64,000 bases of DNA from an uncultured Oscillospiraceae bacterium (GCA_934597345.1 CAKTRJ010000005.1:1-64000), one strand, 5' to 3'. Counted from the stretch's first letter, positions 9,285-17,781 are shown. Made by a program: numbers and translations. Notes: generated from the sequence alone by a model not told the origin.

Positions 9285-9865
9285 AAGAGAATCATCACCA
9301 CTTCTTCGCCTACATCAGCCGGATGCGGTTCATCAACCGCTGGGCGCTGATGCGCAACAGCTATACCGAGAACATTCAGGAGCACAGTCATATGACCGCC
9401 GTACTGGCACACGCGCTGGCGGTGATCCGCAACCAGTTCTTCGACGGCCACATCGACGAGGGGCAGGTGGCCGTGGCGGCATTGTACCACGACGCCGGGG
9501 AGATCCTCACCGGCGACATGCCCACCCCCATCAAATACTATAATCCCGCCATCCGGGACGCCTATCGCCAGGTGGAGCGGGTGGCGGAGGATAAGCTGCT
9601 GGGCATGCTGCCCGACGAGCTACGGCCCACCTACAGCGCCGCCCTGTCCCCCGCCGCGCCGGAGATCCAGCATCTGGTGAAGGCCGCTGACAAGCTCAGC
9701 GCCTATATCAAGTGTCTGGAGGAGCTGAAGGCGGGCAACAACGAGTTCCGTCAGGCGGAGGAGCAGACCCGCTACGCGCTGGATGACATGGAGCTGCCGG
9801 AGGTGGACTATTTTCTGGAGCACTTCCTGCCGTCCTTCAAGCTGACGCTGGATGAACTGGAATAA
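9281..9865 (+). CDS. HD-domain 5'-deoxynucleotidase, YfbR-like
   Basis: A 194-residue HD phosphohydrolase. Metal ligands are visible as HSHM (first His), HDAGE (the HD pair) and a later Asp in AADKLSAYIKC. E. coli YfbR dephosphorylates deoxyribonucleoside 5'-monophosphates. The ATG at 9281 overlaps the mtaB stop and is preferred to an in-frame ATG at 9248 that lies inside mtaB. The pairing with mtaB looks like simple co-transcription, since no shared pathway is evident. Confidence 0.85.
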   Translation: MKENHHHFFAYISRMRFINRWALMRNSYTENIQEHSHMTAVLAHALAVIRNQFFDGHIDEGQVAVAALYHDAGEILTGDMPTPIKYYNPAIRDAYRQVERVAEDKLLGMLPDELRPTYSAALSPAAPEIQHLVKAADKLSAYIKCLEELKAGNNEFRQAEEQTRYALDDMELPEVDYFLEHFLPSFKLTLDELE

Positions 9866-9867
9866 AA

Positions 9868-10034
9868 AGCTGGCATGAAATCTGACGATTTCATTGCCAA
9901 AGGGGCTTGCGGCCGGCTGCGCGCGTCCTTCGGACACACTGACCGGCCGAGAAGAATTTTTCCGACGTACACGCCGCCGGAAAAATGATTTGATTTTTTC
10001 GCCGCCTGCGGGCGGCGAACTCTGCGAGGCTTTT
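9868..10034 (+). repeat. Structured intergenic repeat, family A, copy 1
   Basis: 167 bases directly after the YfbR stop, about 91% identical (15 differences by hand alignment) to 55534-55699 after asnS. It contains four successive inverted repeats: ATGAAATC/GATTTCAT, a CGGCCGG/CCGGCCG arm enclosing GTCC-TTC-GGAC, a TTTTTC...GAAAAA stem, and CGCCGCC/GGCGGCG. Differences between copies fall in loops or are paired. No credible protein reads through it. Confidence 0.88.
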
Positions 10035-10064
10035 TACGCAATCTGCGCAAATGCCTTTACCATT

Positions 10065-10178
10065 CGTAGGGGTCGATGCCCACATCGCCCCTACGTTTAC
10101 CGAGCGGCGGGGTGTGGGCACCCCGCCCTACGGAGTTCTATCGGAGGTATGCGTAGGGCGGCCTGCCCTCAGGCCGCC
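10065..10178 (+). repeat. Three GTAGGG-type palindromic repeats, family B
   Basis: Three hairpins at 10065-10095, 10106-10132 and 10152-10178. Each is built of a CGTAGGG/CCCTACG edge and/or a GGCGG stem, with a 4-base loop closed by TG...CA. Two more copies are at 51479-51505 and 51527-51554. Together with the family A repeat they fill the whole gap between the YfbR and ACT genes. Confidence 0.75.
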
Positions 10179-10243
10179 GCCGTATACCGGACATACCATC
10201 GCAAACACAACCCCGCAACTTACACCAAAGGAGTGATATCAAT

Positions 10244-10513
10244 ATGAAAGCAATCGTGACCGTGGTAGGCAAGGATCAGGTGGGCATCATCGCCGGTGTG
10301 TGCAACACGCTGGCGGACAGCCAGATCAACGTGCTGGACATCAGCCAGACCATCATGGAGGGCTATTTCACCATGATGATGGTGGTGGATCTGGCGCTGT
10401 GCGAGACGCCCTTTGACCAGCTGCGCACCATCCTCAAGGACTATGGCGAGGGCCGGGGCCTGTCCATCCGCATCCAGCGGGAGGACATCTTCGACGCCAT
10501 GCACAAGCTGTAA
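10244..10513 (+). CDS. ACT domain protein, UPF0237 family
   Basis: An 89-residue stand-alone ACT domain ([24 protein letters not shown]) of the kind that binds amino acids or other small ligands, here with no attached enzyme. RBS AAAGGAG is ten bases before the ATG. It lies 14 bases before a UPF0210 gene. These two families are very often adjacent in Firmicutes, which suggests a joint but still undefined role. Confidence 0.9.
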   Translation: MKAIVTVVGKDQVGIIAGVCNTLADSQINVLDISQTIMEGYFTMMMVVDLALCETPFDQLRTILKDYGEGRGLSIRIQREDIFDAMHKL

Positions 10514-10527
10514 GCGGAGGCGGAACC

Positions 10528-11886
10528 ATGCTGAATCTGCAAAACATTTTTGACACCATCGACATGATCGACAAGCAGCATCTGGACATCCGCACCATCA
10601 CCATGGGCATCTCCCTGCTGGACTGCGTCAGTGAAGATCCCAAGCGCTGCTGCGACAAAATTTACGACAAGATCTGCCGCCGGGCGGAAAAGCTGGTGCA
10701 GACGGGCCGGGACATCGAAAGTGAATTCGGCATCCCCATCGTCAACAAGCGCATCTCCGTCACCCCCATGGCGCTGGTGGCGGGCAGCTGCGACACAGAG
10801 GACTACGTTCCCTTCGCCCTGACCCTTGACCGGGCGGGCAAGACCTGCGGCGTGGACTTTCTGGGCGGCTATTCCGCCCTGGTGCAGAAGGGCTTCAGCA
10901 AGGGCGACGAGCTGCTGCTGCGCTCCATCCCCCAGGCTCTGGCCCAGACCGATCTGGTGTGCTCCAGCGTCAACGTAGGCAGCACCAGGGCGGGCATCAA
11001 TATGGACGCGGTGGCCCGCATGGGCCGCATCATCAAGGAGACCGCCCACCTGACGAAGGACAAGGACGGCCTTGGCTGCGCCAAGCTGGTGGTGTTCTGC
11101 AACGCCGTGGAGGACAATCCCTTCATGGCGGGCGCGTTCCACGGCGTGGGCGAAGCCGACAGCGTCATCAACGTAGGCGTCTCCGGCCCCGGCGTGGTGT
11201 ATCACGCCCTGCAGAATTGCAAGGGAGCGCCCTTTGACGTGGTGGCGGAGACCATCAAAAAGACCGCCTTCCAGATCACCCGCATGGGCCAGATGGTGGC
11301 CACCGAGGCGTCCCGCCGGCTGGACACCCCCTTCGGCATCGTGGACCTGTCTCTGGCTCCCACCCCTGCCATTGGCGACAGCGTGGCCCGTATTCTGGAG
11401 GAGATGGGCCTTGCCGTCTGCGGCACCCACGGCACCACCGCCGCGCTGGCGCTGCTGAACGACGCGGTGAAGAAGGGCGGCGTCATGGCCAGCAGCCATG
11501 TGGGAGGCCTGTCCGGCGCGTTCATCCCCGTGTCGGAGGATGAGGGCATGATCGCCGCCGCCCAGCAGGGCACCCTGACCATCGACAAGCTGGAAGCCAT
11601 GACCTGCGTATGCTCCGTGGGTCTTGACATGATCGCCGTACCCGGCGACACCAGCGCCGAGACCATCTCCGCCATCATTGCCGACGAGGCGGCGGTGGGC
11701 ATGGTCAACAGCAAGACCACCGCCGTCCGTATCATCCCCGTGGAGGGCAAGACCGTGGGCGACGTGGTGGAAATGGGCGGCTTGCTGGGCAGCGCGCCGC
11801 TGATGCCGGTACACACTGAGTCCAGCGCCGACTTCATCGCCCGGGGTGGCCGCATCCCCGCCCCGCTGCAAAGCCTGAAGAACTGA
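10528..11886 (+). CDS. UPF0210/PFL-like family protein
   Basis: A 452-residue protein of the conserved UPF0210 family (DUF711), recognised from the N-terminal stretch [13 protein letters not shown] and the glycine-rich [20 protein letters not shown] C-terminal region. The fold is related to pyruvate formate-lyase-type barrels, but it lacks a C-terminal glycyl radical motif, so it is not a GRE. Function unknown. RBS GGAGG, and in one transcript with the ACT protein upstream and a GNAT gene 4 bases downstream. Confidence 0.9.
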   Translation: MLNLQNIFDTIDMIDKQHLDIRTITMGISLLDCVSEDPKRCCDKIYDKICRRAEKLVQTGRDIESEFGIPIVNKRISVTPMALVAGSCDTEDYVPFALTLDRAGKTCGVDFLGGYSALVQKGFSKGDELLLRSIPQALAQTDLVCSSVNVGSTRAGINMDAVARMGRIIKETAHLTKDKDGLGCAKLVVFCNAVEDNPFMAGAFHGVGEADSVINVGVSGPGVVYHALQNCKGAPFDVVAETIKKTAFQITRMGQMVATEASRRLDTPFGIVDLSLAPTPAIGDSVARILEEMGLAVCGTHGTTAALALLNDAVKKGGVMASSHVGGLSGAFIPVSEDEGMIAAAQQGTLTIDKLEAMTCVCSVGLDMIAVPGDTSAETISAIIADEAAVGMVNSKTTAVRIIPVEGKTVGDVVEMGGLLGSAPLMPVHTESSADFIARGGRIPAPLQSLKN

Positions 11887-11890
11887 GATC

Positions 11891-12370
11891 ATGATACGAC
11901 ACGCAACGGAAACCGATCTGCCCCGTATTCTGGATATCTATGACATCGCACGCCGCTTCATGCGGCAAAACGGCAACATGGTGCAGTGGGTCAACGGCTA
12001 CCCCTCGGAGCCGCTGCTGCGGCAGGATATCGCCAACGGCGACCTGTATGTGATGGAGGATACCTCCGGCATCTACTGCGCCTTTGCGCTGGTGGTGGGC
12101 GACGATCCCACCTATGCCAGGATCGACGGCGCATGGCGTGACACCGCCACCCCCTACGGCACCATCCACCGCATCGGCAGCGACGGCACCCACCGGGGCG
12201 TACTGCACGAGTGCGTGGACTGGGCAGCCCGGCGGATATCCCACCTGCGGGTGGACACCCATGCCGACAATCAGGTGATGCGGCGCTGCATCCTGCGGGA
12301 GGGCTTCACCTACTGCGGCGTGATTCATGTGGCGGACGGCACGCCCCGTGTGGCCTTTGAACGAATCTGA
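11891..12370 (+). CDS. GNAT-family N-acetyltransferase
   Basis: 159 residues with a GNAT fold: the N-terminal strand IRHATETDLPRILDIYDIA, and a central acetyl-CoA region around RIGSDGTHRGV, where the usual R/Q-X-X-G-X-G/A loop is relaxed. The last strand (VIHVADGTPRVAFERI) is typical of small soluble family members. The acceptor substrate is unknown. It starts 4 bases after the UPF0210 stop, so it is part of that operon. Confidence 0.82.
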   Translation: MIRHATETDLPRILDIYDIARRFMRQNGNMVQWVNGYPSEPLLRQDIANGDLYVMEDTSGIYCAFALVVGDDPTYARIDGAWRDTATPYGTIHRIGSDGTHRGVLHECVDWAARRISHLRVDTHADNQVMRRCILREGFTYCGVIHVADGTPRVAFERI

Positions 12371-12400
12371 TCCCGAAATACCGAAACAAGGAGATAACTT

Positions 12401-12625
12401 ATGGATCCGATCTTTGAAATCGAACTGGAGGATTGCCCCGTCTGCCGGGGCGCGGGCGCCATGCAGGATGAGCAGGGCTGGTGCGTTTCCGTCTGCTGCA
12501 TGGACTGCGGCGCGGAGACCGCCCACGCCAGCTATCATACCCCGGAGGAACGGCTGACCGCCGCCCAGCGGGTGGCCCAGCTGTGGAACATGGGCAAGGT
12601 CATCCACACCGGCGTAGGCGACTGA
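12401..12625 (+). CDS. Small Lar-like zinc-ribbon protein
   Basis: 74 residues with a CPVC...CCMDC pair of CXXC motifs (a zinc ribbon), followed by a helix ending QLWNMGK. This resembles the W-N motif at the end of phage restriction-alleviation (Lar) family proteins. Lar of the Rac prophage modulates EcoKI-type restriction, and most relatives have no tested function. RBS AAGGAGATAACTT. It is last in the ACT-UPF0210-GNAT transcript, before a strong terminator. Confidence 0.65.
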   Translation: MDPIFEIELEDCPVCRGAGAMQDEQGWCVSVCCMDCGAETAHASYHTPEERLTAAQRVAQLWNMGKVIHTGVGD

Positions 12626-12639
12626 ATGCGAATGCATAC

Positions 12640-12672
12640 AAAAAAGAGCACCCGCACAGGGTGCTCTTTTTG
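12640..12672. terminator. Bidirectional terminator
   Basis: AAAAAGAGCACCC and GGGTGCTCTTTTT with a 5-base loop, between the convergent Lar-like and AAA genes. Confidence 0.9.
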
Positions 12673-12725
12673 TGTACCGAAAAGGCCATCGATTAACAAG
12701 GGGGGTATCGTATCAAAAAGGGGTG

Positions 12726-13769
12726 TTATTCGTCGATTTTTCCTCTTGCGTGAAGCACATCGTCCGCCGTCAGCGCCATCAGGTCGTCACGGGTAACATG
12801 CTCCATTTTGGCAAGGCGGTTGTTCTGCGCCACCAGAATATGCTCGAAAATATTCCGCACGCCGCGGGCGTTGCCGAAGCTGTCTCCGGCGGCGCTCTCC
12901 TCGGCGATGTAGTCCCGCACCAGCGGCTCGGCCTCCTCCGTCAGCACATAGCCCTTGCCGCAGCGCATCTTGAAAATGGCCATCATCTCGTCCACTGTGT
13001 AGTCGGGGAACAGCAGGAAGCGGTTGAAGCGGCTCTCCAGGCCGGGGTTGGAGTGGATGAACTTCTCCATCAGATCGGTATAGCCCGCCACGATCACCAC
13101 CAGATCGTCCCGGTGATCCTCCATGGCCTTCAACACCGTGTCGATGGCCTCCTGACCGAAGTCGTTCTCTGATTTGCCGTTGAGGGCGTAGGCCTCGTCG
13201 ATGAACAGCACGCCGCCCATGGCCTTTTCAATGGCCTTCTGGGTCTTGATGGCCGTCTGGCCCACATAGCCCGCCACCAGACCGCTGCGGTCCACCTCTA
13301 CCAGCTGACCCTTGCTGAGGATGCCCAGCGAGCGATAGATACGGGCCATCATACGGGCCATCATGGTCTTGCCGGTACCGGGGTTGCCGGTGAACACCAT
13401 GTGGAGGGACATATCGGCGGTGGGCAGGTCGTGCTCCCGGCGGAGCTTATAGACCTGCACCATGTTGATGAGGCTGCGTACCTCATCCTTCACCACGTCA
13501 AGGCCGATGTAGCTGTCCAGCTCCGCCAGAAGATCCTCCATCTTCTCCGGCGGCGGCAGTTCTTCCTTGGGCTCCGCCTCCTTCTGGCCGGTGGATACGG
13601 CAGCCTTCTTGTCGCTCTCTCCGCCGCCGGAGGGCGCTTTCGGCGCGGCAGGGGCCTGCGGCGCGGCGGGCGCGCCCCAGAAGTCGCTGTTCATCCGCTT
13701 GATGCCGTTCTCCGTCATGGAGCGGATCACATCCAGCTGCTGCAAAATAATTTTATCCTTTTGATCCAT
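12726..13769 (-). CDS. AAA+ ATPase, SpoVK/CbxX-CfqX family
   Basis: 347 residues. A low-complexity Ala/Pro linker (about residues 30-65) precedes one AAA+ module: Walker A FTGNPGTGKT, Walker B GVLFIDEAYAL, a sensor-1 region ending IVAGY, and the arginine-finger region NPGLESRFN. Family members include the sporulation protein SpoVK and the rubisco activase CbxX. Here it most likely acts as a SpoVK-like remodelling ATPase. It is last of a minus-strand run from rpe, 13 bases after the Gx gene. Confidence 0.87.
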   Translation of the reverse strand: MDQKDKIILQQLDVIRSMTENGIKRMNSDFWGAPAAPQAPAAPKAPSGGGESDKKAAVSTGQKEAEPKEELPPPEKMEDLLAELDSYIGLDVVKDEVRSLINMVQVYKLRREHDLPTADMSLHMVFTGNPGTGKTMMARMMARIYRSLGILSKGQLVEVDRSGLVAGYVGQTAIKTQKAIEKAMGGVLFIDEAYALNGKSENDFGQEAIDTVLKAMEDHRDDLVVIVAGYTDLMEKFIHSNPGLESRFNRFLLFPDYTVDEMMAIFKMRCGKGYVLTEEAEPLVRDYIAEESAAGDSFGNARGVRNIFEHILVAQNNRLAKMEHVTRDDLMALTADDVLHARGKIDE

Positions 13770-13782
13770 TATGGCTTCCTCC

Positions 13783-14295
13783 TTAATGGGAGAGTTTTAC
13801 ATGGGCCATGGCCCGGAAGAGAAGCGCCGACACAAAGCCTGTCAGCGTTCCCGTCACCAGCGACACCGCCAGCAGGAACGGCAGATAGCCCAGCACCATG
13901 GTATTGCCCAGCGTAATGACCGCCGCCGCCATCTGGCCCACGTTGTGGGCCGCCGCGCCGCCGATGGACACGCCGTAAATGCTGAGACGGCGGCAGCGCT
14001 TCAGGCCGATCATCACCAACATGGCGGTAAGGCCGCCCAGCAGGGAGAACAGCAGCGCCGATACATTCCCGGCAAACAGACTGCCCAGACCGCACCGGGC
14101 CAGCAGGATCACCAGCGCCGGGGCCGCCCCCAGTTCATACAGGGCAAACACCGTGACGATGTTGGCAAGGCCCAGCTTTACGCCCGGCAGCGGCACCACC
14201 AGAGACACAGGAAACAGGTTCTCCAGCGTGCTGAGACCCAGGGCCAGCGCCGTCAGCACGGCGCACAGGGCGATATTCTTTGTCGTCCATTTCAT
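13783..14295 (-). CDS. Gx transporter family membrane protein
   Basis: 170 residues with about five membrane segments. The pattern ENLFPVSLVVPLPGVKLGLANIVTVFAL is diagnostic for the Gx/heptaprenyl-diphosphate-synthase-component-I-like family, which resembles the ECF S components. The transported molecule is unknown. It follows the NusG domain II gene by 4 bases, and the two families are regularly paired, often with ApbE as here. Confidence 0.85.
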   Translation of the reverse strand: MKWTTKNIALCAVLTALALGLSTLENLFPVSLVVPLPGVKLGLANIVTVFALYELGAAPALVILLARCGLGSLFAGNVSALLFSLLGGLTAMLVMIGLKRCRRLSIYGVSIGGAAAHNVGQMAAAVITLGNTMVLGYLPFLLAVSLVTGTLTGFVSALLFRAMAHVKLSH

Positions 14296-14299
14296 GCCG

Positions 14300-14704
14300 T
14301 CACCCCACGATCACGTCCGGCGCGCCGGCGGAAGCCGCGCCCTCCAGATGGATCACCACCTGTGCGGGCAGGCAGACGATGGACTGTCCCGCCCGGCGGA
14401 TATGGCCGGTGTGGACGCAGTCCTGGGTAGGGCAGTCGCTCTCCGCCACCCACACGCTGTCCCCGTCGGCAGCAATGGTCAGCGTATAGCCGTTATGGGC
14501 AACGGTGGTCCCGGTGAAGCCGCTCAGCTTCACCCGCTGCGTTTCCGCTCCGCCCACGGAGATCACCACCGTCGCCTCGCCCGTCTGGGACTTGGGCAGA
14601 TAGAACCACAGCGCCACGGCCACCGCCAGCAGCGTCACGATGGCCACCACAATGGCGTCATAGCGATTGAATTCCAATTCAGGCCGCGAGGAGCTGGTAG
14701 TCAT
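14300..14704 (-). CDS. NusG domain II-containing membrane-anchored protein
   Basis: 134 residues: one N-terminal membrane helix (about 18-38), then an extracytoplasmic beta domain with SDCPTQDCVHTG, the paired-cysteine signature of the NusG domain II family. I choose the ATG at 14704. It overlaps the 3' end of apbE by 26 bases, while the longer frame starts further inside apbE. Function unsettled. The neighbouring ApbE and Gx genes suggest a role in an extracytoplasmic flavin or redox system. Confidence 0.82.
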   Translation of the reverse strand: MTTSSSRPELEFNRYDAIVVAIVTLLAVAVALWFYLPKSQTGEATVVISVGGAETQRVKLSGFTGTTVAHNGYTLTIAADGDSVWVAESDCPTQDCVHTGHIRRAGQSIVCLPAQVVIHLEGAASAGAPDVIVG

Positions 14705-15707
14705 AGCCGCTTCCCTCCGTCTCACTGAAGCAGTCCGCCAGACCGGGCGTATACAGCACCCGCCCGTCCTCCGTCACCAGCACCATGTCAAAGGTGCCCT
14801 GCTGCCGCCAGAAATCCACCGCGCCGTCCTCGCCCATGACGTACAGGGCGGTGGAATAGGCGTCGGCCATGGTGCCGGTGCCGCCGTCAGCGCGGCGGGT
14901 CACGATGGAGACGCTCAGAAGTCCGTTCTGCACCGGCCAGCCGGTGGCGGGGTCGATGATATGCTGATATACCGTGCCGTCCGGCGCGGTGAAATAGCGC
15001 TGATAGCCGCCGGAGGTCACCACAAAGGCGTCCGACAGATGCAGCGTACAGGCAAAGCCCTCGGTATTGTTAGGATCCTGAATGGCCACGTTCCAGGGCT
15101 TTCCCTCGGCGGTGGTACCGTGAACGTACACATTGCCGCCCAGGCTCACAAAGCCGCCGGAAATACTGCTTCCGGCAAACAACTCCGCCGCCTTGTCGGA
15201 GGCGTAGCCCTTGCCGATGCCGCCCAGGTCGATGGTGCAGCCCTCGTCCAGTGCGGCGGTATCGCCGTCCAGCCGGACATGTTCGCTGCCCACCAGCGGC
15301 AGCAGCGCGTCGATCTCCTCCTGAGAGGGGACGCGGGGACTGTCGGTGGTGATGCCCCACAGCGCCACCAGCGGCGCGATGGTCACATCGAAGGCGCCGT
15401 TCGTTTCGGCACTGTATTCCAGCGCCGACCGCAGCAGCGCCGCTGTGTCATTACTGAGGACAGCGGTGCCGTTGGCGTTCAGTTGGGCCACATCGCTGGT
15501 GTCGATGGTGCGGCTGAGCCGCTGCTCCAGCGTATTGATCTCGTTGGCGGTCTGCTGCAGCACATCAAACGCGCCGTCGCCCACCGCCACAAGGGACATG
15601 TAGGTGTCCATGGAAAAGATATCCAGCGTCTCGGTCTTGGGCGCGCCGCATGCCGTCAGCAAAAGCGCCAGCAGGCAGGCCAGCAGCAGGCAGGTCAGTT
15701 TTCTCAT
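14679..15707 (-). CDS. apbE: FAD:protein FMN transferase ApbE (lipoprotein)
   Basis: 342 residues. The signal peptide ends in LLLTAC (lipobox), then comes the ApbE domain with FSMDTYMSL at its start, the substrate-binding DLGGIGKGYA region and the metal-binding TSDVAQLN/MADAYSTALYVMG region. ApbE attaches FMN from FAD to Thr/Ser of target flavoproteins outside the membrane. The start codon overlaps the recR stop by 4 bases (ATGA). A clear FMN-carrying target with a D/S-G-A-T/S-X-A/S-T site is not seen in the window. Confidence 0.93.
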   Translation of the reverse strand: MRKLTCLLLACLLALLLTACGAPKTETLDIFSMDTYMSLVAVGDGAFDVLQQTANEINTLEQRLSRTIDTSDVAQLNANGTAVLSNDTAALLRSALEYSAETNGAFDVTIAPLVALWGITTDSPRVPSQEEIDALLPLVGSEHVRLDGDTAALDEGCTIDLGGIGKGYASDKAAELFAGSSISGGFVSLGGNVYVHGTTAEGKPWNVAIQDPNNTEGFACTLHLSDAFVVTSGGYQRYFTAPDGTVYQHIIDPATGWPVQNGLLSVSIVTRRADGGTGTMADAYSTALYVMGEDGAVDFWRQQGTFDMVLVTEDGRVLYTPGLADCFSETEGSGYDYQLLAA

Positions 15708-16303
15708 AGCTCTCGCCGTCCTTCCAGTGCCCGCATCAGCGTGGCGTCGTCGGCAAATTCCAGATGGCCGCCCACGGGGATGCCGTAGGCAAGGCGGGTG
15801 ACCTTCACGCCGAAGGGCTTCAGAAGCCGGGCGATGTACAGGGCCGTGGCCTCGCCCTCGGTGTCGGGGTTGGTGGCCATAATGACCTCCTGAATACCGC
15901 CCTTGGCCACGCGGTCCAGCAGCGGCTTGATCTGCAGATCGTCCGGCCCCACATGGTTCATGGGAGACAGCACGCCGTGGAGCACATGGTAATGACCGCT
16001 GAACTCCCGGCTCCGCTCGATGGCCAGCACGTCGCGGGGATCGGCCACCACGCAGATGACCGTCTCGTCCCGACGGGGATCGGCGCAGATGGGGCAAAGG
16101 CCGCCCGCCGTCAGGTTGCGGCACACAGGGCAAAGCGTCACGCTGCGCTTGGCGTCCACGATGGCGTGGGCAAAGGCCTCCGCCTCCTCCATGGGCAGGT
16201 TCAGCACATGGAAGGCCAGACGCTGGGCGGATTTGCCGCCGATGCCGGGCAGGCGGGCAAACTGCTCCACCAGCTTTTCAAGGGGCGCGGGAAAGTATTC
16301 CAT
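15704..16303 (-). CDS. recR: Recombination mediator protein RecR
   Basis: 199 residues with the expected order: helix-hairpin-helix (LPGIGGKSAQRLAFH, about 15-29), the four-cysteine zinc finger (CPVCRNLTAGGLCPIC), a Toprim domain (VVADPRDVLAIE and the EVIMATNPDTEGEATA acidic motif) and a C-terminal Walker-B-like tail. RecR works with RecF/RecO to load RecA on gapped DNA. In many Firmicutes it follows dnaX and ybaB, but here it sits between rpe and apbE. Confidence 0.95.
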   Translation of the reverse strand: MEYFPAPLEKLVEQFARLPGIGGKSAQRLAFHVLNLPMEEAEAFAHAIVDAKRSVTLCPVCRNLTAGGLCPICADPRRDETVICVVADPRDVLAIERSREFSGHYHVLHGVLSPMNHVGPDDLQIKPLLDRVAKGGIQEVIMATNPDTEGEATALYIARLLKPFGVKVTRLAYGIPVGGHLEFADDATLMRALEGRREL

Positions 16304-16308
16304 GGGTC

Positions 16309-16953
16309 TTAACCTCTCAGTTCTTTGATGCGCTGGGGGATATCCGCCGCCTTATAGACGGCGCTGCCGGCCACCAGCACATCGGCCCCGGCATGGATGC
16401 ACTGATGACAGGTGCTGGTATCCACGCCGCCGTCCACCTCCAGTTCGCAGGCAGGATTCATGGCGTCGATATAGCCACGGATGGTCTGCACCTTGGGCAT
16501 CATGTGGGCCATGAACTTCTGGCCGCCGAAGCCCGGCTCCACCGTCATCACCAGAATGATGTCGCACTCGCTGATAAAGGGCAGCATGGCGCTGGCGGGG
16601 GTCTTGGGCTTCACCACCACACCGGCCTTCTTTCCCTTGGCATGGATGCGGCGCAGGGCCTCATGGATATTCTCCTCGGTGTCCGCCTCCACATGGCAGG
16701 TGATGATGTCGCCGCCGGCGTCGCAGAACTGCTCCACATAGCGCACAGGCCGCTCGATCATCAGATGAACGTCCAGCGGCAGGCTGGTGGTGGGGCGGAT
16801 GGACTTCACCACAGGGATGCCGATGGAGATATTGGGCACAAACAGGCCGTCCATCACGTCCACATGGACGTAATCGGCGGTGGAAATGCGTTCGATATCC
16901 CGCTGGAGGTTGGCGAAATCCGCCGACAGGATAGAGGGTGCGATCTTGATCAT
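16309..16953 (-). CDS. rpe: Ribulose-phosphate 3-epimerase
   Basis: 214 residues, the usual length. The TIM-barrel motifs are IAPSILSADFANL, HVDVMDGLFVPNISIG (catalytic Asp and metal His), LDVHLMI and VEPGFGGQKF. It interconverts ribulose 5-phosphate and xylulose 5-phosphate. The ATG at 16953 follows GAAAGGAGCACCACC. A longer in-frame extension to 17115 lacks homology and is rejected. It is first gene of the minus-strand run rpe-recR-apbE-NusG II-Gx-AAA. Confidence 0.94.
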   Translation of the reverse strand: MIKIAPSILSADFANLQRDIERISTADYVHVDVMDGLFVPNISIGIPVVKSIRPTTSLPLDVHLMIERPVRYVEQFCDAGGDIITCHVEADTEENIHEALRRIHAKGKKAGVVVKPKTPASAMLPFISECDIILVMTVEPGFGGQKFMAHMMPKVQTIRGYIDAMNPACELEVDGGVDTSTCHQCIHAGADVLVAGSAVYKAADIPQRIKELRG

Positions 16954-17133
16954 GGTGGTGCTCCTTTCACCGCACCGGTCCCGGCGGCACGGCATATGAT
17001 ACAGTAAGCGGCGCAGCGCCGGCGCTCTCCCGCGCGGCGCGCTTCTGTCCTGTGCGGCGCTGAGTGGCCGCTTTTCAGATAGGGGGCCGGTGGGATACAT
17101 TCTGCCGGCCTCCATTGTGCTTTTAACTGATTT

Positions 17134-17162
17134 ATTATACCAATTTCTCCGTGGGATTGCAA
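17134..17162 (-). promoter_or_regulatory. Promoter for the rpe-recR-apbE run
   Basis: On the minus strand TTGCAA, a 17-base spacer and TATAAT. It leaves a leader of about 175 bases before rpe. I see no riboswitch in that leader, only short GC-rich inverted repeats. Confidence 0.7.
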
Positions 17163-17233
17163 TAAAGAGTTCCCGCTCTCCCCGTCAAAGTCAACAAAAT
17201 TTTGACCAATTTGTTAATTTTCCCGATGCACCC

Positions 17234-17262
17234 TTTACCTTTTCGGTATTTTCCGCTAAAAT
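17234..17262 (+). promoter_or_regulatory. Promoter for the zinc-ribbon membrane protein
   Basis: TTTACC, 17 bases, TAAAAT, about 43 bases before the start codon at 17305. Confidence 0.5.
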
Positions 17263-17304
17263 ATCGTGTTATGTTGATACTCTCTAGGAAATCGAGGCGG
17301 AGCT

Positions 17305-17733
17305 ATGAGTTTCTTTCAACGTCTGCGCAATGGACTGAGCCGGTTCATGTACGGCCGCAACGGTGCCGATCAGCTGGGCCTGTGCATCATCTGGACGGCC
17401 ATCCTGCTGGATATCGTGGGCATGCTGACGAAAAAGGTTCCCCTGCTGTCCAGCATCATCGGCGCTGTCACCACGGTGATGGTGCTGTGGGCGCTGTTCC
17501 GGGTATTCTCCCGGAATCTGGAAAAGCGCCGGGCCGAGAACGCCGCCTTCCTGCAAAAGTTCTGGTGGCCGCTGAAGCGGAAACTCAGCAGAGGCAAACA
17601 GCAGCGGATGGACAAGGAGCACAAATACTTCACCTGTCCCAACTGCAAGACCGTGTGCCGCGTGCCGGTGGGCAAGGGCAAGATCGTGATCACCTGTCCC
17701 AAGTGCCGCCACGAGATCCGCGGAAAGAGCTGA
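17305..17733 (+). CDS. Small membrane protein with C-terminal zinc ribbon (unknown function)
   Basis: 142 residues. Two hydrophobic segments lie around 25-45 and 50-70, then a basic linker, then a C-terminal zinc ribbon with two CPXC knuckles (CPNC at about 114 and CPKC at about 133). The family occurs in Oscillospiraceae-like genomes but has no function I can name. It has its own promoter and terminator, so it is a single-gene unit. Confidence 0.75.
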   Translation: MSFFQRLRNGLSRFMYGRNGADQLGLCIIWTAILLDIVGMLTKKVPLLSSIIGAVTTVMVLWALFRVFSRNLEKRRAENAAFLQKFWWPLKRKLSRGKQQRMDKEHKYFTCPNCKTVCRVPVGKGKIVITCPKCRHEIRGKS

Positions 17734-17745
17734 TAAATAGTGTAT

Positions 17746-17781
17746 AAAAAAATCGGTATCCTTTCGGATACCGATTTTTTT
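17746..17781. terminator. Bidirectional terminator
   Basis: ATCGGTATCC and GGATACCGAT with A and T runs on both sides, between convergent genes. Confidence 0.9.

Noticed and set aside
9808-10050. Small minus-strand protein containing VCPKDARSRPQ
   Set aside because: It lies in the family A repeat, and the same peptide pattern appears at the other copy (over the 3' end of asnS and its repeat). It is a by-product of the repeat, not a gene.
10065-10178. CRISPR array
   Set aside because: The repeats are palindromes with no regular spacers and no cas genes in the window.
10528-11886. A second glycyl radical enzyme (the family is sometimes labelled PFL-like)
   Set aside because: No RVxGY-type glycine motif at the C-terminus, and no activase next to it.
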